38,232 nucleotides of DNA from Chloroflexota bacterium (GCA_005881215.1 VBDZ01000005.1:1-38232), one strand, 5' to 3'; shown: positions 1 through 9,240, counted from the first letter of the stretch. Notes: generated by a model not told the origin, from the sequence alone. Numbers and translations: made by a program.

Positions 1-1
1 C

Positions 2-415
2 GCCGCCCAGGCGTTGGGGCTCGCCGAAGGCGCCTTCGACCTGGCCCGCCGGTATGCCCGCGACCGGCGACAGTTTGGCAAGCCGATCGCGGAGTTCCAG
101 GGGATCCAGTTCATGCTGGCGGATATGGCCACCCAGATCGAGGCGGCGCGGGCCCTGACCTACGCCTCGGGCGATGCCCTGGACCGCCAGCTTCCGGAGA
201 TCAGCGTCAGCTCGTCGATGGCGAAGCTGTTCGCCTCTGACACCGCGATGCGAGTCACCACCGACGCGGTGCAGATCCTTGGCGGCTACGGCTACCTGCG
301 GGATTTCCCAGCGGAACGAATGATGCGCGACGCGAAAATCACTCAGATCTACGAAGGAACGAACGAGATCCAGCGATTCGTGATTGCCCGAGAAGTGCTC
401 AAGGAGAAGGGGTGA
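2..415 (+). CDS. acyl-CoA dehydrogenase, C-terminal part (5' end outside window)
   Basis: This is the last 138 residues of an acyl-CoA dehydrogenase; the frame is open to the left edge. The family is an FAD flavoenzyme that makes the 2,3-double bond in acyl-CoA, the first step of beta-oxidation. The visible part is the C-terminal helical domain, with [31 protein letters not shown] and [10 protein letters not shown]. The Glu of YEGT (codon 353-355) sits where short-chain members carry the catalytic base. The TGA stop overlaps the GTG start of the next gene (GTGA at 412-415), so the two are translationally coupled and share a pathway. Chain-length preference cannot be read from this fragment. 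Confidence 0.95.
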   Translation, partial: AAQALGLAEGAFDLARRYARDRRQFGKPIAEFQGIQFMLADMATQIEAARALTYASGDALDRQLPEISVSSSMAKLFASDTAMRVTTDAVQILGGYGYLRDFPAERMMRDAKITQIYEGTNEIQRFVIAREVLKEKG

Positions 416-1287
416 CGATCAAGCAGCTGTACGTCGCCGGTGCGGGCCTGATGGGGGCCGGCATCACCCAGACCGCCATCACCTCCGGTTACGACGTCAC
501 CCTGAGGGAGGTCGACGATGCCGTCGTCAGCCGCGGCGTCGAGAGCATCAAGAAGCGGCTCGACAGCCTGGTGCAGAAGGGCAAGCTCGAGGCGGCCCAG
601 CGTGACGCCGCACTGGCTCGCTTGCGTCCGACGACCTCGCTGGAGGCCGCCGGCCGCGCCGACTTCGTGATCGAGGCGATCACCGAGAGCTTCGAGGCGA
701 AACGGGAGCTCTTTAAGCGGCTCGATGGTATTTGCCGGCCGGAGGCCATCCTGGCGAGCAATACCTCATCGATCCCGATCACGAAAATGGCCGCGGTGAC
801 CCAGCGCCCCGACCGCTTCATCGGCATGCACTTCTTCAACCCGGTGCCCGTGATGCCGCTAGTCGAAATCACCAAAGGCCGAGACACCTCGGATTCGACC
901 GTGGCGATCACGCTCGAACTATCGAAAACCATGGGGAAGACACCGATCACGTCGCTCGATTACCCCGGCTTCATCGTCAACCGGATGCTCGTCCCCTTCA
1001 TCAACGAGGCGATCCGGGCCCTGATGCAGGGATTGGGGACGCGCGAAGACATCGACCAGGGCGCGAAGCTGGGGCTGCACCATCCGATGGGCCCGCTCGA
1101 GCTCGCCGACTTCGTCGGCCTCGACACGCATCTCTACATTTGCGGCGTGCTGTACGAAGGCCTGCACGACCCGCAGTTCGCGGCGCCGCCGCTCCTGCAG
1201 CAGCTGGTGGACGCCGGACACTTCGGCCGGAAGTCGGGTCGTGGCTTCTATCGCTACGGTCCCGATGGCAGCCGGGTGCCGGACTAA
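412..1287 (+). CDS. hbd: 3-hydroxyacyl-CoA (3-hydroxybutyryl-CoA) dehydrogenase
   Basis: A 291-residue stand-alone NAD-dependent L-3-hydroxyacyl-CoA dehydrogenase, the usual length for Hbd/PaaH/MmgB proteins. It oxidises 3-hydroxyacyl-CoA to 3-ketoacyl-CoA, or runs in reverse in butyrate-type pathways. The N-terminal Rossmann fold has GAGLMG at residues 10-15. The catalytic set is visible as SNTSS (about 116-120), HFFNP (His140), the Glu of PLVEI (152) and Asn190 in FIVNRM. The C-terminal dimerisation domain ends in [11 protein letters not shown]. The GTG start overlaps the stop of the acyl-CoA dehydrogenase, which supports a beta-oxidation role. The exact substrate is not determined. Confidence 0.93.
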   Translation: MTIKQLYVAGAGLMGAGITQTAITSGYDVTLREVDDAVVSRGVESIKKRLDSLVQKGKLEAAQRDAALARLRPTTSLEAAGRADFVIEAITESFEAKRELFKRLDGICRPEAILASNTSSIPITKMAAVTQRPDRFIGMHFFNPVPVMPLVEITKGRDTSDSTVAITLELSKTMGKTPITSLDYPGFIVNRMLVPFINEAIRALMQGLGTREDIDQGAKLGLHHPMGPLELADFVGLDTHLYICGVLYEGLHDPQFAAPPLLQQLVDAGHFGRKSGRGFYRYGPDGSRVPD

Positions 1288-1296
1288 CTCCTCCCC

Positions 1297-2142
1297 TTAG
1301 GCCAGCGGCTTTTCGCGGCGGGGCCGCAGCACGCTGCGGGCCAGGAAAGTCAGTGCGACCACGAAGCAGGCTGCGGCCAGCACGGTCACGGCAGCCGAAA
1401 TCAAGACCCAGATGACGCCGCTTTTAGCGGCGATCTCACTCATGCTGGTCCCGCCGTTGACCAGGTGCAGGGTGACAAATGAGTAGCAGACGATGAAGGT
1501 CGCCACGGCGATCAGCAGGGCTCCCGTTCGACGCACGCGCGCCACCCACAGCCCGCCGGCCAGCCAGATGGAGGCGACGATCGCGGCGGCGAAGGCGCCG
1601 TCTTCGGTGTTCGCCGTTCCAAAGTCGATTCGATGGACCCCGTCGGTAGCCTGCAGGATCACCAACGCGGCCCCGGCGAGCGACGCCACCAGCAGCGCGA
1701 TGGTTTCCAACCGTGGGTTCCGGGCTTTCGGATTGGTCCAGCACACGCCCACGCTGATCACGATCAGGGCGCAAGCCGGCACGAGGGCCATGGCGGCGGT
1801 CGCCACCGGCAAACCTTCGTGCTTGACGAAGGTGCCAAGCGCCGCCGGACCTGAGACGAAGTGGTTCGCCGCGAGCACGCCGAACTGCACGAAGGCGATG
1901 GCACCGGCACCGAAAAGGCCGATCCGATAGCCCTGGAACCCCAGTCCAATGCACGCCAGCCAGAACAGGGCGACGATCAGCGCGATGATCGTGTACAGCC
2001 GATCCACCTGTCCGGCGTGATATTCGTGGAGCACGATGAAGGTGCCCAGGCCGACGGCGATCACCCCGGCAACGAGAAGGACCACCCGGGCGGGAACGAG
2101 GAACGGGCCCTGTGCCCGTCGAACCATTCCCCTCGCCCGCAT
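1297..2142 (-). CDS. multi-pass membrane protein, unknown function
   Basis: A 281-residue integral membrane protein with about eight hydrophobic helices and a basic C-terminus (RPRREKPLA). I do not recognise a family or any catalytic motif. It converges on hbd with a 9-base gap and is divergent from the LCP gene. The ATG at 2142 is supported by a -10 box, TAAGAT, seven bases upstream, so the transcript is probably leaderless. The polytopic layout would fit a small transporter or sensor membrane module, but nothing in the sequence decides this. Confidence 0.75.
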   Translation of the reverse strand: MRARGMVRRAQGPFLVPARVVLLVAGVIAVGLGTFIVLHEYHAGQVDRLYTIIALIVALFWLACIGLGFQGYRIGLFGAGAIAFVQFGVLAANHFVSGPAALGTFVKHEGLPVATAAMALVPACALIVISVGVCWTNPKARNPRLETIALLVASLAGAALVILQATDGVHRIDFGTANTEDGAFAAAIVASIWLAGGLWVARVRRTGALLIAVATFIVCYSFVTLHLVNGGTSMSEIAAKSGVIWVLISAAVTVLAAACFVVALTFLARSVLRPRREKPLA

Positions 2143-2149
2143 CGCTCAC

Positions 2150-2155
2150 ATCTTA
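2150..2155 (-). promoter_or_regulatory. -10 box TAAGAT, leaderless start of the 1297-2142 gene
   Basis: On the minus strand TAAGAT is followed by seven bases and then ATG at 2142, which puts the transcription start at the start codon. No Shine-Dalgarno site is present. Confidence 0.65.
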
Positions 2156-2182
2156 CGGGCCGACCCCGGCAGGCTCATTCGG

Positions 2183-2188
2183 TAGACT
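2183..2188 (+). promoter_or_regulatory. -10 box TAGACT upstream of the LCP gene
   Basis: TAGACT on the plus strand predicts a transcript starting near 2195. The in-frame TTG at 2202 would then be reached after a leader of about 7 bases, and the ATG at 2250 after about 55. It lies only 27 bases from the opposing -10 box of the divergent gene. Confidence 0.45.
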
Positions 2189-2249
2189 GTCTGCTGCAAA
2201 TTTGGGTGCTCAACCGCGCCGGCGGCGTGCGTCCGCCGCGCTCGGCCCC

Positions 2250-3629
2250 ATGCGCGGGTGGTACTACGCCCGCGCCACGGTGGCCGTCATCGCTGGAATG
2301 GCACTGCTCCTGGCAGGCCTGCTGGTCTTCCGCGTGTGGTCGGTGATCCACGCCATCTCGCCGCGTGCCCAGCCGGCCGACCTGGTCACGCTGGTGCATG
2401 CGCAGAGCGACGAGCCCGGCTCCGTTGGCTGGAAGGTGAAACACGATCAGCGGATCAACATCCTGCTGCTCGGCTACGGCGGACCGGGACACGATGGGCC
2501 GTACCTCACCGACTCGATCATGCTGGTATCGATCCGCCCCAGCTCCCACCAGGCGATCATGATCTCGCTACCTCGCGACCTTTGGGTCAAGATCCCCGCC
2601 CTGCCCAAGAACCGCTTCATGCTCGGCAAGCTCAACAGCGCCTACGCGATCGGGATGGATCACGCCGACTATCCGAACGTCCGCAGCGATTGGAAGACCG
2701 CCACCGGCGGGGGCGACCTGGTCGCCGCCACCGTTTCGCAGATCACGGGCCAGCCGATCGACTACTGGGTTGGCGTCGACTTCAAGGCATTTCGCGATGT
2801 CGTCGATGCACTCGGCGGCGTCCGCGTCGATGTCCCGACCAGCCTGGATGATCCCTACTTTCCCCGGGGCGAGACGACCGGCATGATGCATGTCCATATC
2901 GATGCCGGCTGGCAGCCGTTCGATGGCGAGCGGGCGCTGGAGTATGCCCGCTCACGGGAGACCACCTCCGACTTCGACCGGTCCCGCCGGCAGCAATTGA
3001 TCATGCTGGCCGTGAGGCAGCGGGTCTTTTCCTTGAACGCCGTGCCGCGGATGCTATCGCTGCTCGGAGCGTTGCAGGACAACGTGCGTACCAGCCTGCG
3101 CCCCGCCGACCTGCGGCCGCTTGTCGAGCTGGCCGGTCAGATCAAAGATCAGGACATCCGGCGGGTCTCGATCGATACCTCGAACCTGCTCCGCAGCGGC
3201 TATAGCAGCAATGGGCAATACGTTCTCGAACCGTTGGACCCGAGCTACGGGGCGCTGCACCGGTACATCGCGATGGCCCTTCCCGATCGTTCGACGCTCA
3301 CCAGGCAGACGCCCTTTTCGGTACAGGACGGAAGCCGGCGCTACTGGCTGCCGTACGGCGTCGGCACCCCGGCCAGCGTCATGACGACGCTGCTGCAGGC
3401 CGAGGGATGGCAGGCGACCCTTGCGCCAGCGCCGGCCGCCCAGCGGGTGGCGCAAACGCAGATTCTGGACGGCTCGGGAGGCCGGGCGGTGGCGACCGTG
3501 GCCTGGCTGCAGAGCTACTTTGGCGGCGTGATCACCCTCGTTCCGGCGCCGGCCGGCGGCCCCTCGGTGACCGTGGTGCTCGGTTCGGATTTCACCCTGA
3601 AGACCTTCCCGGCGCCCACCACCTCGTAG
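2250..3629 (+). CDS. LytR-CpsA-Psr (LCP) family cell-wall glycopolymer ligase
   Basis: A 459-residue LCP protein counted from ATG 2250. The family transfers lipid-linked glycopolymers onto peptidoglycan outside the membrane. It has one N-terminal transmembrane helix (about residues 8-28), then the LCP domain with INILLLGYGG, LTDSIMLVSI, MISLPRDLWV and the arginine-rich EYARSRETTSDFDRSRRQQ that binds pyrophosphate. The C-terminal region resembles the LytR_C domain. The open frame continues upstream to 2112, which would overlap the divergent gene. TTG 2202 is a credible alternative start because it adds only a basic cytoplasmic tail and lies close behind the -10 box. The substrate polymer is unknown; flippase, GT2, GT87 and GDP-sugar genes lie further along. 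Confidence 0.9.
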   Translation: MRGWYYARATVAVIAGMALLLAGLLVFRVWSVIHAISPRAQPADLVTLVHAQSDEPGSVGWKVKHDQRINILLLGYGGPGHDGPYLTDSIMLVSIRPSSHQAIMISLPRDLWVKIPALPKNRFMLGKLNSAYAIGMDHADYPNVRSDWKTATGGGDLVAATVSQITGQPIDYWVGVDFKAFRDVVDALGGVRVDVPTSLDDPYFPRGETTGMMHVHIDAGWQPFDGERALEYARSRETTSDFDRSRRQQLIMLAVRQRVFSLNAVPRMLSLLGALQDNVRTSLRPADLRPLVELAGQIKDQDIRRVSIDTSNLLRSGYSSNGQYVLEPLDPSYGALHRYIAMALPDRSTLTRQTPFSVQDGSRRYWLPYGVGTPASVMTTLLQAEGWQATLAPAPAAQRVAQTQILDGSGGRAVATVAWLQSYFGGVITLVPAPAGGPSVTVVLGSDFTLKTFPAPTTS

Positions 3630-3669
3630 GTTCAGTGCGGCGAACCGCCGCTGATAGGATGACCTCGAA

Positions 3670-4617
3670 ATGAGTCTGGCCGGCGCCTTGCTTTCCGGCG
3701 ATGTCCGGGCGCTGGCGAGGGCCATCAGCCTGGCGGAGGACCGGGACCCGCAGGCCACCGAGCTGGTCGCCGAGCTTCAACCGCAGACGGGTAAGGCCTT
3801 CCTGGTCGGACTGACCGGTTCTCCCGGAACCGGGAAGAGCACGCTGGCTGATGCCCTGGTCAAGGTGATCCGCGACCGCAAGCAGACGGTGGGCGTGATC
3901 GCGGTCGATCCCAGCAGCCCCTTCACCGGCGGCGCCGTCCTGGGCGACCGGATCCGCATGTCGCGCCACACCCTCGACAAGGGTGTGTTCATCCGGAGCA
4001 TGGGGGCTCGGGGTCACCTGGGCGGGTTGGCCGCCGCCACCCGCGAGGCGATCCACCTGCTCGACGCCTACGGCCGGGACGTCATCCTGGTCGAGACGGT
4101 CGGCGTCGGTCAATCGGAGCTGGAGATTTCCACCATCTGCGACACCGTGGTGCTCGTCCTGATGCCCGAGTCCGGCGATGCGGTCCAGACGATCAAGGCC
4201 GGCATCCTCGAGATCGCCGATGTCTTCGTCATCAACAAGGTCGATCTGGGTGGGGCGGAAAAGACCCGGCGCTTGATCCAGGACGCGATCGCGCTCGGGC
4301 CCAAGCAGGCGTGGCGGCCGCCGATCGTGCTGGCGTCGGCCGCAAAGGAAGAGGGGATCGAGCCGGTCTGGGACGCGGTCCTCGCGCACCAGGCGTATCT
4401 GACGGAGAGCGGCGCGCTGGCCGCCCGCCGCCAGCAGCGGCTCAAGCAGGAGGTCGTCGCGCTGGTCGCCGAGCGAGCCCGCGACGAGGCTCGGCGGATG
4501 CTCGACGGCGACACTGCGGTGGGACGGCGGCTGCGAGAGAATCGGAATGGGAAACTCAACCCGTACGCCCTCGCCGAGGAGGTTCTCGGACAGCGACGGC
4601 CACAAGGAGGCAATTGA
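3670..4617 (+). CDS. meaB: methylmalonyl-CoA mutase-associated GTPase MeaB
   Basis: A 315-residue G3E-family P-loop GTPase of the MeaB/ArgK type. MeaB gates adenosylcobalamin delivery to methylmalonyl-CoA mutase and protects it from inactivation. The P-loop is GSPGTGKS at 50-57, followed by [27 protein letters not shown] (family-specific), the Glu-bearing [12 protein letters not shown] and NKVD for guanine recognition. Its TGA shares one base with the ATG of the mutase large subunit, so the partnership is explicit in the operon. TAGGAT at 3655-3660 ends nine bases before the ATG and is a likely -10 box, giving an almost leaderless mRNA. Confidence 0.96.
   Translation: MSLAGALLSGDVRALARAISLAEDRDPQATELVAELQPQTGKAFLVGLTGSPGTGKSTLADALVKVIRDRKQTVGVIAVDPSSPFTGGAVLGDRIRMSRHTLDKGVFIRSMGARGHLGGLAAATREAIHLLDAYGRDVILVETVGVGQSELEISTICDTVVLVLMPESGDAVQTIKAGILEIADVFVINKVDLGGAEKTRRLIQDAIALGPKQAWRPPIVLASAAKEEGIEPVWDAVLAHQAYLTESGALAARRQQRLKQEVVALVAERARDEARRMLDGDTAVGRRLRENRNGKLNPYALAEEVLGQRRPQGGN
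4604..4610 (+). promoter_or_regulatory. strong Shine-Dalgarno AAGGAGG for the mutase large subunit
   Basis: AAGGAGG lies six bases before ATG 4617. It fixes that start against the long open frame reaching upstream to 4311. Confidence 0.8.
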
Positions 4618-6269
4618 TGGCGGTACGCCGTAAGACCGCCCACGAGGAGTGGGCCGCCCGCTACGGTGGCGGCAAGCGGCCGCCAAAGGAAGGCGCCACC
4701 ACCATCTCCGGCGTGCCGTTGCAGCCCCTGTATACACCCCAGGACCTGGCGGGATGGAGCTACGACGAGAAACTCGGTTATCCTGGCGAGTTTCCGTACA
4801 CCCGGGGCGTCTACCCCTCGATGTACCGCGGCCAGTTGTGGACCATCCGGCAGTTCGCCGGTTACGGCACCGCCGAGGAAACGAACCGTCGCTACAAGTT
4901 CCTCCTCTCCCAGGGGCAGGCGGGCCTGTCGGTCGCCTTCGACATGCCCACGCTGATGGGGTACGACTCCGATGACCCGATCAGCGCCGGTGAGGTGGGT
5001 CACTGCGGCGTGGCCATCGATTCGCTCGAAGACATGGAGACGCTGTTCGACGGCATCCGGCTGGACCAGATCACCACCTCGATGACGATCAACTCGCCGG
5101 CGGCGATTCTCTACGCGATGTACATCGCCGTCGGAGAGAAGGAAGGTCTATCACCCGCGCAGTTGGGTGGCACCCTGCAGAACGACATTCTCAAGGAGTA
5201 CATCGCGCAAAAGGAATACATCTTCCCGCCGGAACCGTCGATGCGGCTGGTGGTGGACACCATCGTGTTCGCGGCGCGGAACATGCCGCGCTGGAATGCG
5301 GTGTCGATCTCCGGGTATCACATCCGGGAGGCCGGCTCCACCGCCGTCCAGGAGCTCGCCTTCACCCTGGCCGATGGCATGGCCTACGTCGAGGCGTCGA
5401 TCGAGGCTGGGCTGCCGGTCGACGAGTTCGCCCCGCGGCTCTCCTTCTTCTTCGACTCGCACATCGATTTCTTCGAGGAGATCGCCAAGTTCCGCGCCGC
5501 CCGACGCCTGTGGGCGCGCATCATGCGGGACAAATACGGTGCCCGCGATCCGAAATCGTGGATGCTGCGCTTCCACACCCAGACCGCCGGCGTCTCGCTC
5601 ACCCGGCAGCAGGTGGAAAACAACATCAGCCGCACCGCCTACGAGGCGATGGCCGCGGTGCTGGGTGGCACCAATTCGTTGCACACGAACTCGATGGACG
5701 AGGTACTGGCACTACCCACCGAGCGGGCGGCCCAGATTGCGCTGCGCACCCAACAGGTGCTGGCGCATGAGACCGGCGTCACCAACACCATCGACCCGCT
5801 GGCCGGATCCTATTTCCTGGAGCAGCTGACCGACGAGATGGAGCGCGGCGCTCAGCAGTACTTCGATCGGATCGATCAGCAGGGCGGCGTCTTGCGCTGC
5901 ATCGAGAGCGGGTTCTTCCAGCGGGAGATCGCCGATGCCGCGTTCGAGTTCGAGCGCAAGCTGGAAGCCAACGAGCGAATCATCGTCGGGGTCAACGCCT
6001 ACAAGGAGGGCGAGGGCGCGCCGGTCCCGACGCTCAAGATTGGGCCGGAAACCGAGCGTGGGCAGGTGGCGCGGCTCGCGGCGCTGAAAGCGCGTCGCGA
6101 CAACACCAGCGCCCGCAACCGGCTCGAGGATCTCAAGCGGGCCGCGCGCGGCCGCGACAACCTGATGCCTCCGCTCCTGAATTGCGTCAAGGCGTACGTG
6201 ACCGAGGGCGAGATCATGGCAGCGCTCAAGGAGGTTTTCGGCGTCTACCGGGAACCGATTCTGTTTTAG
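4617..6269 (+). CDS. mcmA1: methylmalonyl-CoA mutase, large (catalytic) subunit
   Basis: A 550-residue catalytic TIM-barrel subunit without a C-terminal B12 domain, as in the archaeal and Chloroflexota-type heterodimeric enzyme. With the small subunit it interconverts (R)-methylmalonyl-CoA and succinyl-CoA using adenosylcobalamin, which completes propionyl-CoA use. Visible signatures are [17 protein letters not shown] with Tyr70, [26 protein letters not shown] with His235, and [14 protein letters not shown]. The retained Tyr70 favours methylmalonyl-CoA over 2-hydroxyisobutyryl-CoA, whose mutase has Ile there in the family literature. The start is set by the overlap with meaB and the Shine-Dalgarno. 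The stop (TAG 6267-6269) directly abuts the ATG of a 29-residue ORF. Confidence 0.95.
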   Translation: MAVRRKTAHEEWAARYGGGKRPPKEGATTISGVPLQPLYTPQDLAGWSYDEKLGYPGEFPYTRGVYPSMYRGQLWTIRQFAGYGTAEETNRRYKFLLSQGQAGLSVAFDMPTLMGYDSDDPISAGEVGHCGVAIDSLEDMETLFDGIRLDQITTSMTINSPAAILYAMYIAVGEKEGLSPAQLGGTLQNDILKEYIAQKEYIFPPEPSMRLVVDTIVFAARNMPRWNAVSISGYHIREAGSTAVQELAFTLADGMAYVEASIEAGLPVDEFAPRLSFFFDSHIDFFEEIAKFRAARRLWARIMRDKYGARDPKSWMLRFHTQTAGVSLTRQQVENNISRTAYEAMAAVLGGTNSLHTNSMDEVLALPTERAAQIALRTQQVLAHETGVTNTIDPLAGSYFLEQLTDEMERGAQQYFDRIDQQGGVLRCIESGFFQREIADAAFEFERKLEANERIIVGVNAYKEGEGAPVPTLKIGPETERGQVARLAALKARRDNTSARNRLEDLKRAARGRDNLMPPLLNCVKAYVTEGEIMAALKEVFGVYREPILF

Positions 6270-6359
6270 ATGATCCGGCTGCGCTTCTCAGTCATCGGGC
6301 GGGTGCTGGCCGTCGTGCTGCCGTTGGCGGTCGTGGCCTTCTACCTGCTGAGGCACTGA
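6270..6359 (+). CDS. 29-residue single-helix membrane peptide between the mutase subunits
   Basis: A small ORF whose ATG follows the large-subunit stop with no gap and whose TGA ends two bases before the GTG of the small subunit. The product begins [11 protein letters not shown], then has one hydrophobic stretch of about 18 residues (rich in Val, Leu and Ala) and ends YLLRH. The positive N-terminus plus one helix suggests an inner-membrane microprotein, translated by coupling because no good Shine-Dalgarno is present. I know of no family. It could be a chance ORF, but it exactly fills the space between the subunit genes and is too short for ordinary gene callers. Confidence 0.5.
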   Translation: MIRLRFSVIGRVLAVVLPLAVVAFYLLRH

Positions 6360-6361
6360 TC

Positions 6362-6799
6362 GTGCCCGCGCAGGCGTCGACCAGGAAGCAGGCTCCCGAG
6401 ACCGCGAAGCGATGGCGGGTGCTGACCGCCAAGGTCGGCTTGGACGGGCACGACCGCGGCGTGAAGGTGGTCTCCCGAGCGCTCCGAGACGCCGGCGTGG
6501 AGGTGATCTATGCCGGGCTGCGGCAGACGCCCGAGATGGTAGTCGAGGCGGCGATCCAGGAGGACGTGGATGCGATCGGCGTCAGCCTGCATAGCGGCGC
6601 GCACATGACGCTGATCCCGCGCATCCTGGAGCTGCTCAAAGAGCGCAACGCCTCCGACATCGTGGTGTTTGGCGGCGGCATCATCCCCCAGGATGACGCC
6701 GATGCCCTGAAGAAGATGGGCGTGGTCGAGATCTTCGGACCCGGCACCTCACTGCAAGCCATCATCGATTTCGTGAACCACGGATTCAAGGCGGCGTGA
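6362..6799 (+). CDS. mcmA2: methylmalonyl-CoA mutase, small (B12-binding) subunit
   Basis: A 145-residue cobalamin-binding subunit. The base-off/His-on motif DxHxxG appears as DGHDRG at residues 28-33, with His30 the expected cobalt ligand. It is followed by the nucleotide-loop elements SLHSGAHM and [12 protein letters not shown]. An N-terminal lead of about 15 polar residues ([16 protein letters not shown]) precedes the domain. GTG 6362 is chosen because it is the first in-frame start after the preceding ORF; the open frame back to 6182 lies inside the large-subunit gene. It pairs with the 4617-6269 product. Its stop overlaps the next start (GTGA, 6796-6799). Confidence 0.94.
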   Translation: MPAQASTRKQAPETAKRWRVLTAKVGLDGHDRGVKVVSRALRDAGVEVIYAGLRQTPEMVVEAAIQEDVDAIGVSLHSGAHMTLIPRILELLKERNASDIVVFGGGIIPQDDADALKKMGVVEIFGPGTSLQAIIDFVNHGFKAA

Positions 6800-7638
6800 T
6801 CGCGGCTGCGCCTCGCAAGCTGGGGCGGTTCGAGCTGCACTGCCTCAGCGACGGACAGTGGCGGATGGATGGGGGTTCCGTCTTCGGGGTGGTTCCGAAG
6901 GTGATGTGGGAAAAGCTCAAAGCTCCGGACCCGCGTAATCGCATCCTGATGGCGACCAACTGCCTGCTGGTCCGGACGCCAGACGCCAACGTGCTGATCG
7001 AGGCCGGGATCGGACCCAAGCTGTCGGAGAAGGAGCGCGACATCTACGCCTACGACCGCGATCCCGGGCTGCCGGACGCCCTGGCCGGGGCTGGACTCAA
7101 GCCGCAGGATATCGACCTGGTGGTGCTCAGCCATCTCCACTTCGACCATGTCGGCGCCCTGGTCGCGCCCGGCCGGGACGGCGAGCTCACCCCGCTCTTT
7201 CCGAGGGCGAAGCACGTGGTGCAGGCCGGTGAGCTCGAGGCCTGGCGTCATCCCGATCCGCGGAGCCGGCCATCCTACAAGCCCGAGAACCTGGCCCTGC
7301 TCGAGGAGGAGGGCCGGCTGCTGGTGGTCGATGGCGACGCGCAGCTCGCGCCGGGGGTCCGGGTGCGGGTTACCGGTGGCCACACCGCCGGCCACCAGGC
7401 GGTGTACGTCCAGGACCAGGAGCAAACTGTGGTGTTTACCGGCGACTTTCTCTTCATGCGCGCCTTCCTCAAGATCAACTGGGTCAGCGCACTCGATCTC
7501 TTCCCGCTGGAGGCCATGGAGCGCAAGGCCGCCTTCCTGCGGGAGGCTGCCCGCGAACGCTATCTCATCTGGTTCTACCACGAGACCGAGCAGATGCTCG
7601 GCTACTGGACCGGCGAGGGGTTCGAACCGGTCAGCTGA
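6796..7638 (+). CDS. metallo-beta-lactamase-fold hydrolase
   Basis: A 280-residue MBL-fold protein, co-translated with the mutase small subunit through a four-base overlap. The zinc motif is [10 protein letters not shown] (His113, His115, Asp117, His118), then His196 in GGHTAGH, Asp217 in FTGDF and a late His in WFYHETE. This is a complete dinuclear site, so it should be an active hydrolase. Relatives are often annotated as lactonases or thioesterases. Position at the end of a propionyl-CoA operon suggests acyl-CoA or lactone hydrolysis, but the substrate is inferred only from context. The last eight bases overlap the convergent zinc-ribbon gene. Confidence 0.88.
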   Translation: MIAAAPRKLGRFELHCLSDGQWRMDGGSVFGVVPKVMWEKLKAPDPRNRILMATNCLLVRTPDANVLIEAGIGPKLSEKERDIYAYDRDPGLPDALAGAGLKPQDIDLVVLSHLHFDHVGALVAPGRDGELTPLFPRAKHVVQAGELEAWRHPDPRSRPSYKPENLALLEEEGRLLVVDGDAQLAPGVRVRVTGGHTAGHQAVYVQDQEQTVVFTGDFLFMRAFLKINWVSALDLFPLEAMERKAAFLREAARERYLIWFYHETEQMLGYWTGEGFEPVS

Positions 7639-7849
7639 CGATCAGCAGGACTTCGGCACCACAGCGCTCGCACTCGCCACGAACGACGTAGTTGCCGGTT
7701 TTGAGGTCCATGGCAGAGGGGCGCAGAATCGCGACCGACTGCCGGCAGGCCCGACAGTTGGCTTTCATCGGCGCCACGGGCACCGCGGGGGCCTGGAAGG
7801 TCCAGGTGTGCGGCGCGACCTGCTGCATGCTGGCGTGGGCAATGGCCAT
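7631..7849 (-). CDS. DUF5679-like small zinc-ribbon protein
   Basis: A 72-residue protein with a C-terminal four-cysteine ribbon: CRAC and, 22 residues on, CERC, ending AEVLLIVS. The spacing and the middle segment resemble DUF5679 proteins of Chloroflexota and Actinobacteria, a family with no known function that probably binds zinc and perhaps nucleic acid. The start is ATG 7849, because AGGAG lies five bases upstream on the minus strand (7855-7859); the longer open frame to 7990 has no ribosome site. It is convergent with, and overlaps by eight bases, the MBL-fold gene. Confidence 0.72.
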   Translation of the reverse strand: MAIAHASMQQVAPHTWTFQAPAVPVAPMKANCRACRQSVAILRPSAMDLKTGNYVVRGECERCGAEVLLIVS

Positions 7850-7883
7850 AAACGCTCCTACCTTGTCTAACGCCGCCGCCGCC

Positions 7884-7901
7884 AAAACGGGCTGCGCCGT
7901 T
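7884..7901 (-). terminator. possible terminator after the L,D-transpeptidase gene
   Basis: Read on the minus strand, AACGG and CCGTT form a five-base stem around a six-base loop, with a four-T run overlapping the 3' arm. It lies between the transpeptidase stop (7948) and the DUF5679 start (7849). The stem is short, so this is tentative. Confidence 0.3.
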
Positions 7902-7947
7902 CGGACCTGCCTGCTACCGCAAACGCCGTAGCGTCTGGCCGGAGGGT

Positions 7948-9237
7948 TTAGTAGACGGTCACCGGCGTGCCGGTCGGCGTCCAGTTCCACAGCCAGACCA
8001 TGTTGCTGTAGGGAACGTTGACACAGCCGTGGGTGCCGTTGTTCTCCCCGTAGGGGTCGTAGTGCGGGTACTCGGTGCCCGGTCCGTAATAGGCCCGCCA
8101 GTAGGCATCATGGATGCCGGCGCCGCCGTTGAACCACATCACCATCTTGACCTTGGAGTCCGGGTACCAGTACGGGGATCCCTTGGGCCACGGCGAGTGC
8201 ATCGTCCAGGGGGAGACCTTCCAGTAAACCTTGAAGTTGCCAGGGTCGGTCTCCAGGCCGGGCCGCCCGGTCGTGACGTAGCTCCAGAACACCTGCTGAC
8301 CGTGCGAGTAGGCCCGGATCACCTGCTCCTTGAGGGAGATCGTGAGCGCCTTCTCCGGCAGGTTTTGCGCCATCGCATCCTGGAGCACCTTGTCCTGGAC
8401 CGCGAGGCCGCCGTTGACCTGCTCGAGATCGGTCGTGGCCGTCACCCGACCGAGCTGTGCCGCCAGCTTCTGCACATGGGCGTCGACGATGGAGACGTCC
8501 ATCTGGAAGATGCGGGCGGTCGACATGTCCGCCTGGACCCGGGATAGAGCGGCACTGGCGCCGGCTCGCGCCACCCCGGCGTCCCCGTGGTCCTGGGCGG
8601 CGGCCTGCGCGGCGTACTGCCCGATCAGCTTGTTGGTGGTTTCCTGGTCCGCTACCAGCAGCGAGAGCTTCGAGAACGGCGCCTTGAGCTCGGTGCTGAC
8701 CGCCCGATAGCCGCTCACCGTTGTCGCGACATCGATCTCGATCTGGGCCTTGTTCGGCAGTCCGGCGAATTCGACCAGGAGCTGGTCGTCGACACCGATC
8801 TGCTTGGCTTTCTGCAGGTTGGCCGTGAGTTGGGCGACCTCCGACCGGGCGGTGTCGTGCGTCTGCGCCATCAGCTTCTGGACCCGGAGGTCCAGCTGCT
8901 CTTTGATCTGGGTCTCCTGGCCGGCGGCCCGGTTGAAAAACGAGATCCGCGACTCATTGAAGGGGGCCGAGGCCGGTGGCGGGGCTTCGCTGGCGGTCGT
9001 CAGTTCCTGGCGTTGGAGATCGGAATACTCCGCCGCACTAAGCCCCAGGTCACTGGCGTGCGCCTGCGCTGCCAGCACCTGGCTTCGCGCCGCCTGGAAG
9101 TCCTGCTCCGCGAACGCTTCGCGCATCTGCTGCCCGAAGATGAATCCGGCGACCAGGACGAAGGTCCCAAGCACCACCACGATCCTGGTGGCGTTGCGAC
9201 GAAGGAATCTAAGAGTACCTGCCAGCACCGTTGTCAC
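7948..9237 (-). CDS. L,D-transpeptidase (YkuD) with N-terminal membrane anchor and coiled-coil stalk
   Basis: A 429-residue enzyme that cross-links peptidoglycan stem peptides (3-3 links) or attaches proteins to them, outside the membrane. A basic N-terminus and one helix (about residues 15-30) anchor it. About 270 Ala-, Gln- and Leu-rich residues follow, probably a helical stalk. The C-terminal YkuD domain has GGAGIHDAYW and NGTHGCVNVP, with catalytic Cys405 and His403. The called GTG is 9237, but a minus-strand TAAAAT at 9241-9246 puts transcription start inside the first codons, so GTG 9228 may be the true start (426 residues). It is divergent from L25. Confidence 0.9.
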   Translation of the reverse strand: MTTVLAGTLRFLRRNATRIVVVLGTFVLVAGFIFGQQMREAFAEQDFQAARSQVLAAQAHASDLGLSAAEYSDLQRQELTTASEAPPPASAPFNESRISFFNRAAGQETQIKEQLDLRVQKLMAQTHDTARSEVAQLTANLQKAKQIGVDDQLLVEFAGLPNKAQIEIDVATTVSGYRAVSTELKAPFSKLSLLVADQETTNKLIGQYAAQAAAQDHGDAGVARAGASAALSRVQADMSTARIFQMDVSIVDAHVQKLAAQLGRVTATTDLEQVNGGLAVQDKVLQDAMAQNLPEKALTISLKEQVIRAYSHGQQVFWSYVTTGRPGLETDPGNFKVYWKVSPWTMHSPWPKGSPYWYPDSKVKMVMWFNGGAGIHDAYWRAYYGPGTEYPHYDPYGENNGTHGCVNVPYSNMVWLWNWTPTGTPVTVY

Positions 9238-9240
9238 CGC

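Noticed and set aside
2112-2249. Extended LCP start at 2112
   Set aside because: It overlaps the start of the divergent membrane gene and lies upstream of the predicted transcription start; the added residues look non-conserved.
3592-4737. 381-codon antisense ORF over meaB
   Set aside because: Shadow of the GTPase gene with no motif of its own.
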